Source: Rachycentron canadum
Taxonomy: Eukaryota; Chordata; Actinopteri; Carangiformes; Rachycentridae
Length of the DNA stretch: 64,000 bases
Assembly: GCA_038496675.1 (NCBI GenBank)
Contig: CM076660.1
Location: 8,538,361 to 8,602,360 of the forward strand
Direction: 5' to 3'
Under the pieces are notes generated by a model. That model was not told the DNA's origin and did not search any database. It saw only the letters and a program-made list of their open reading frames with translations. The position numbers and the translations under genes are program-made. Every line of letters begins with the position of its first letter. The stretch's first letter is position 1. This document shows, piece by piece, positions 62,569 through 64,000 of this stretch.

Positions 62569-64000
62569 GTATGTTTGGAGAAGTTGGGGGAGACAGTGTA
62601 GTTCTGTTTGTATGTCCTGTCTCCTGTTTTTATATATATTATATACACACACAGTACTGTGAAAAACTCTTAGGACACCCTTGGAGTTGTTTTTTTTTAG
62701 CAATGCTATAATGACCGTATATAATTTTAAATACAACCATAAAAAAAAGTATATGCAGTATTAAAAAAACAGAAAAAAATGCTTCTATAGGCTAAAGTCG
62801 TAAGTATTTAGTGTGACCTCCCCTTCACTTTTTGCATCATGAAAAGTGCCTGATTGTTTGAGCATGACAATGATCCCAAGCACATTGCAAATGCAGTGAA
62901 ATTGTATTTGGAGAGAAAAACAGCTGATAAAACACTGACAGTCATGGACTGGCCTCCCCAGAGTCCACACCTGAATATTATAGAGGCAGTATGGGATCAA
63001 ATGAACAAGGAAAGAAATACAAAAATAAATTGCTGAAAGAAGCCTAGTATAATATACCTTGGGGACAGTCTCCCCAAAAGAGTTCAAGATGTACTTAGTG
63101 CCAAGGGAGGTCACCGTCACTGACTCTTGCCTGTAGAAGCCATTTTGTTCTGAAAATTGTGTTGTTGTTTTAATATATAAATATATATATAAACTATGGT
63201 AGCATAGTTCTTTGTTTTTGTGTTGTTTACCTCCTAAGAAGCTGTTTACTCCTGTCCATAAGGTAACTTTTGTGTTTTCGCACAGTTTTGCTTTTGTCTG
63301 GTCTAAAGTCTGCTTGAGTAATTCTGTGGAAATGTAGGAGTGTGTATTATATTTCTATTAATTTTTTTTTTTGAATTTCCCTTTGTGTCAAACAACAGCA
63401 AAACTGTAGCCAATCTGAACAGTTGGAACAACTATATTACATTGAAATTCCAAAGAAATTGCAGGAAAACTGGTCTGTAGAGTTTATTGATTGAAAGAGT
63501 ACAAAAGACACTTTTGACAGGCTGTCTCAGTCTGTTCCTGTTTGTTTGCAACTTTCATAAAAATTTTAAAATAGGTATTTTTTTCAGCAACAACTTGCCA
63601 GCAGGTCAATATATCTTTGTTAATTCAACCTTTCACAATTTAGCTTCTTTGCATTCAGATTAAACTAAATTCATGTCACATTGCAAACTGCATCAGCAGG
63701 TGTTTGTTTGATCTAATAGCTGCATTCACTAAATACATCCTGGAATGACAAAAAAAAAAACATAAGTCTTACTGCAGTTAAGTGTAAGTATATACACTTA
63801 AGGTCTAGTCGCTAATAAGGGATCAGAGGGACGATGCTTGTTTAAAATTTTAGATGTCTCATCTCCCAGGTGCTCTGGGCTTTGTTCAGGTGTTGCTGTT
63901 TTCACTGCAGTGATCAAACAGAATGAAACTAATAAATAGTCATGATGAGCTTTGTGTTCGTCCATGATTTGTCTCTCAAGCTGGTCTTTCAGCTTTCAAG
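62569..64000. other. lars1 intron 28 (continues past window)
   Basis: Intron sequence with a Tc1 remnant (62,652 to about 63,125) and AT repeats near 63,170-63,195. No further lars1 exon was recognised before the window end. Confidence 0.6.
62652..63125 (+). mobile_element. Internally deleted Tc1-like transposon remnant
   Basis: The left end CAGTACTGTGAAAAACTCTT follows an AT-rich stretch and resembles a fish Tc1 terminal repeat. It is followed after a short spacer by the C-terminal transposase region on the plus strand: the second Asp in EHDNDPKH and the Glu in PPQSPHLNIIEAVWDQM. The N-terminal two thirds are absent and a matching right terminus was not found. Non-functional. Confidence 0.8.

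Overview
This window is nuclear DNA from a ray-finned fish, most likely a percomorph teleost. The evidence is compact spliced vertebrate genes with short introns, many Tc1-family transposons, CA/GA/AAT microsatellites, teleost-style GCTAGC-rich promoter flanks, and the fish version of a known vertebrate gene neighbourhood. There are no bacterial-style operons, CRISPR arrays or ribosomal RNA genes. I saw no tRNA gene, but I made no covariance-model search.

Layout from left to right. (1) 1-7,420: the 3' end of rad50 (+ strand, last four coding exons, 5594-7076). Its upstream intron carries one Tc1 element nested next to or inside an older Tc1 copy. (2) 7,900-14,560: two small four-exon cytokine genes of the IL-4/IL-13 type in tandem (+). 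Both have a signal peptide, all introns in phase 0, and matching promoters and 3' UTRs. Between them lie a decayed Tc1 element and a diverged copy of rad50 intron sequence. (3) 14,600-22,150: non-coding DNA with microsatellites and probable conserved islands. (4) 22,157-23,978: pou4f3 (-), a two-exon POU-homeodomain gene with a 398-base sequencing gap in its intron. About 0.5 kb upstream sits a perfect inverted pair of RE1 (REST/NRSF) sites. (5) About 27,270-45,582: rbm27 (-), 21 coding exons, complete, 1,055 residues. (6) 45,583-46,067: a short divergent promoter. (7) 46,068 to beyond the right edge: lars1 (+), cytosolic leucyl-tRNA synthetase, 28 coding exons covering residues 1-1005. The C-terminal part lies outside the window.

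The order rad50 - il4/13 - il4/13, all on one strand, mirrors the mammalian RAD50-IL13-IL4 type-2 cytokine locus. lars1-rbm27-pou4f3 mirrors human 5q32. The join between these blocks lies in the 14.6-22 kb region. The genes do not form a single pathway. They are a DNA-repair ATPase, secreted type-2 cytokines, a sensory-neuron/hair-cell transcription factor, an RNA-binding protein and a housekeeping tRNA synthetase. The most notable signals are regulatory or evolutionary: the palindromic RE1 pair, the duplicated cytokine unit with shared TATA and GATA geometry, and two consecutive GC-AG introns in rbm27.
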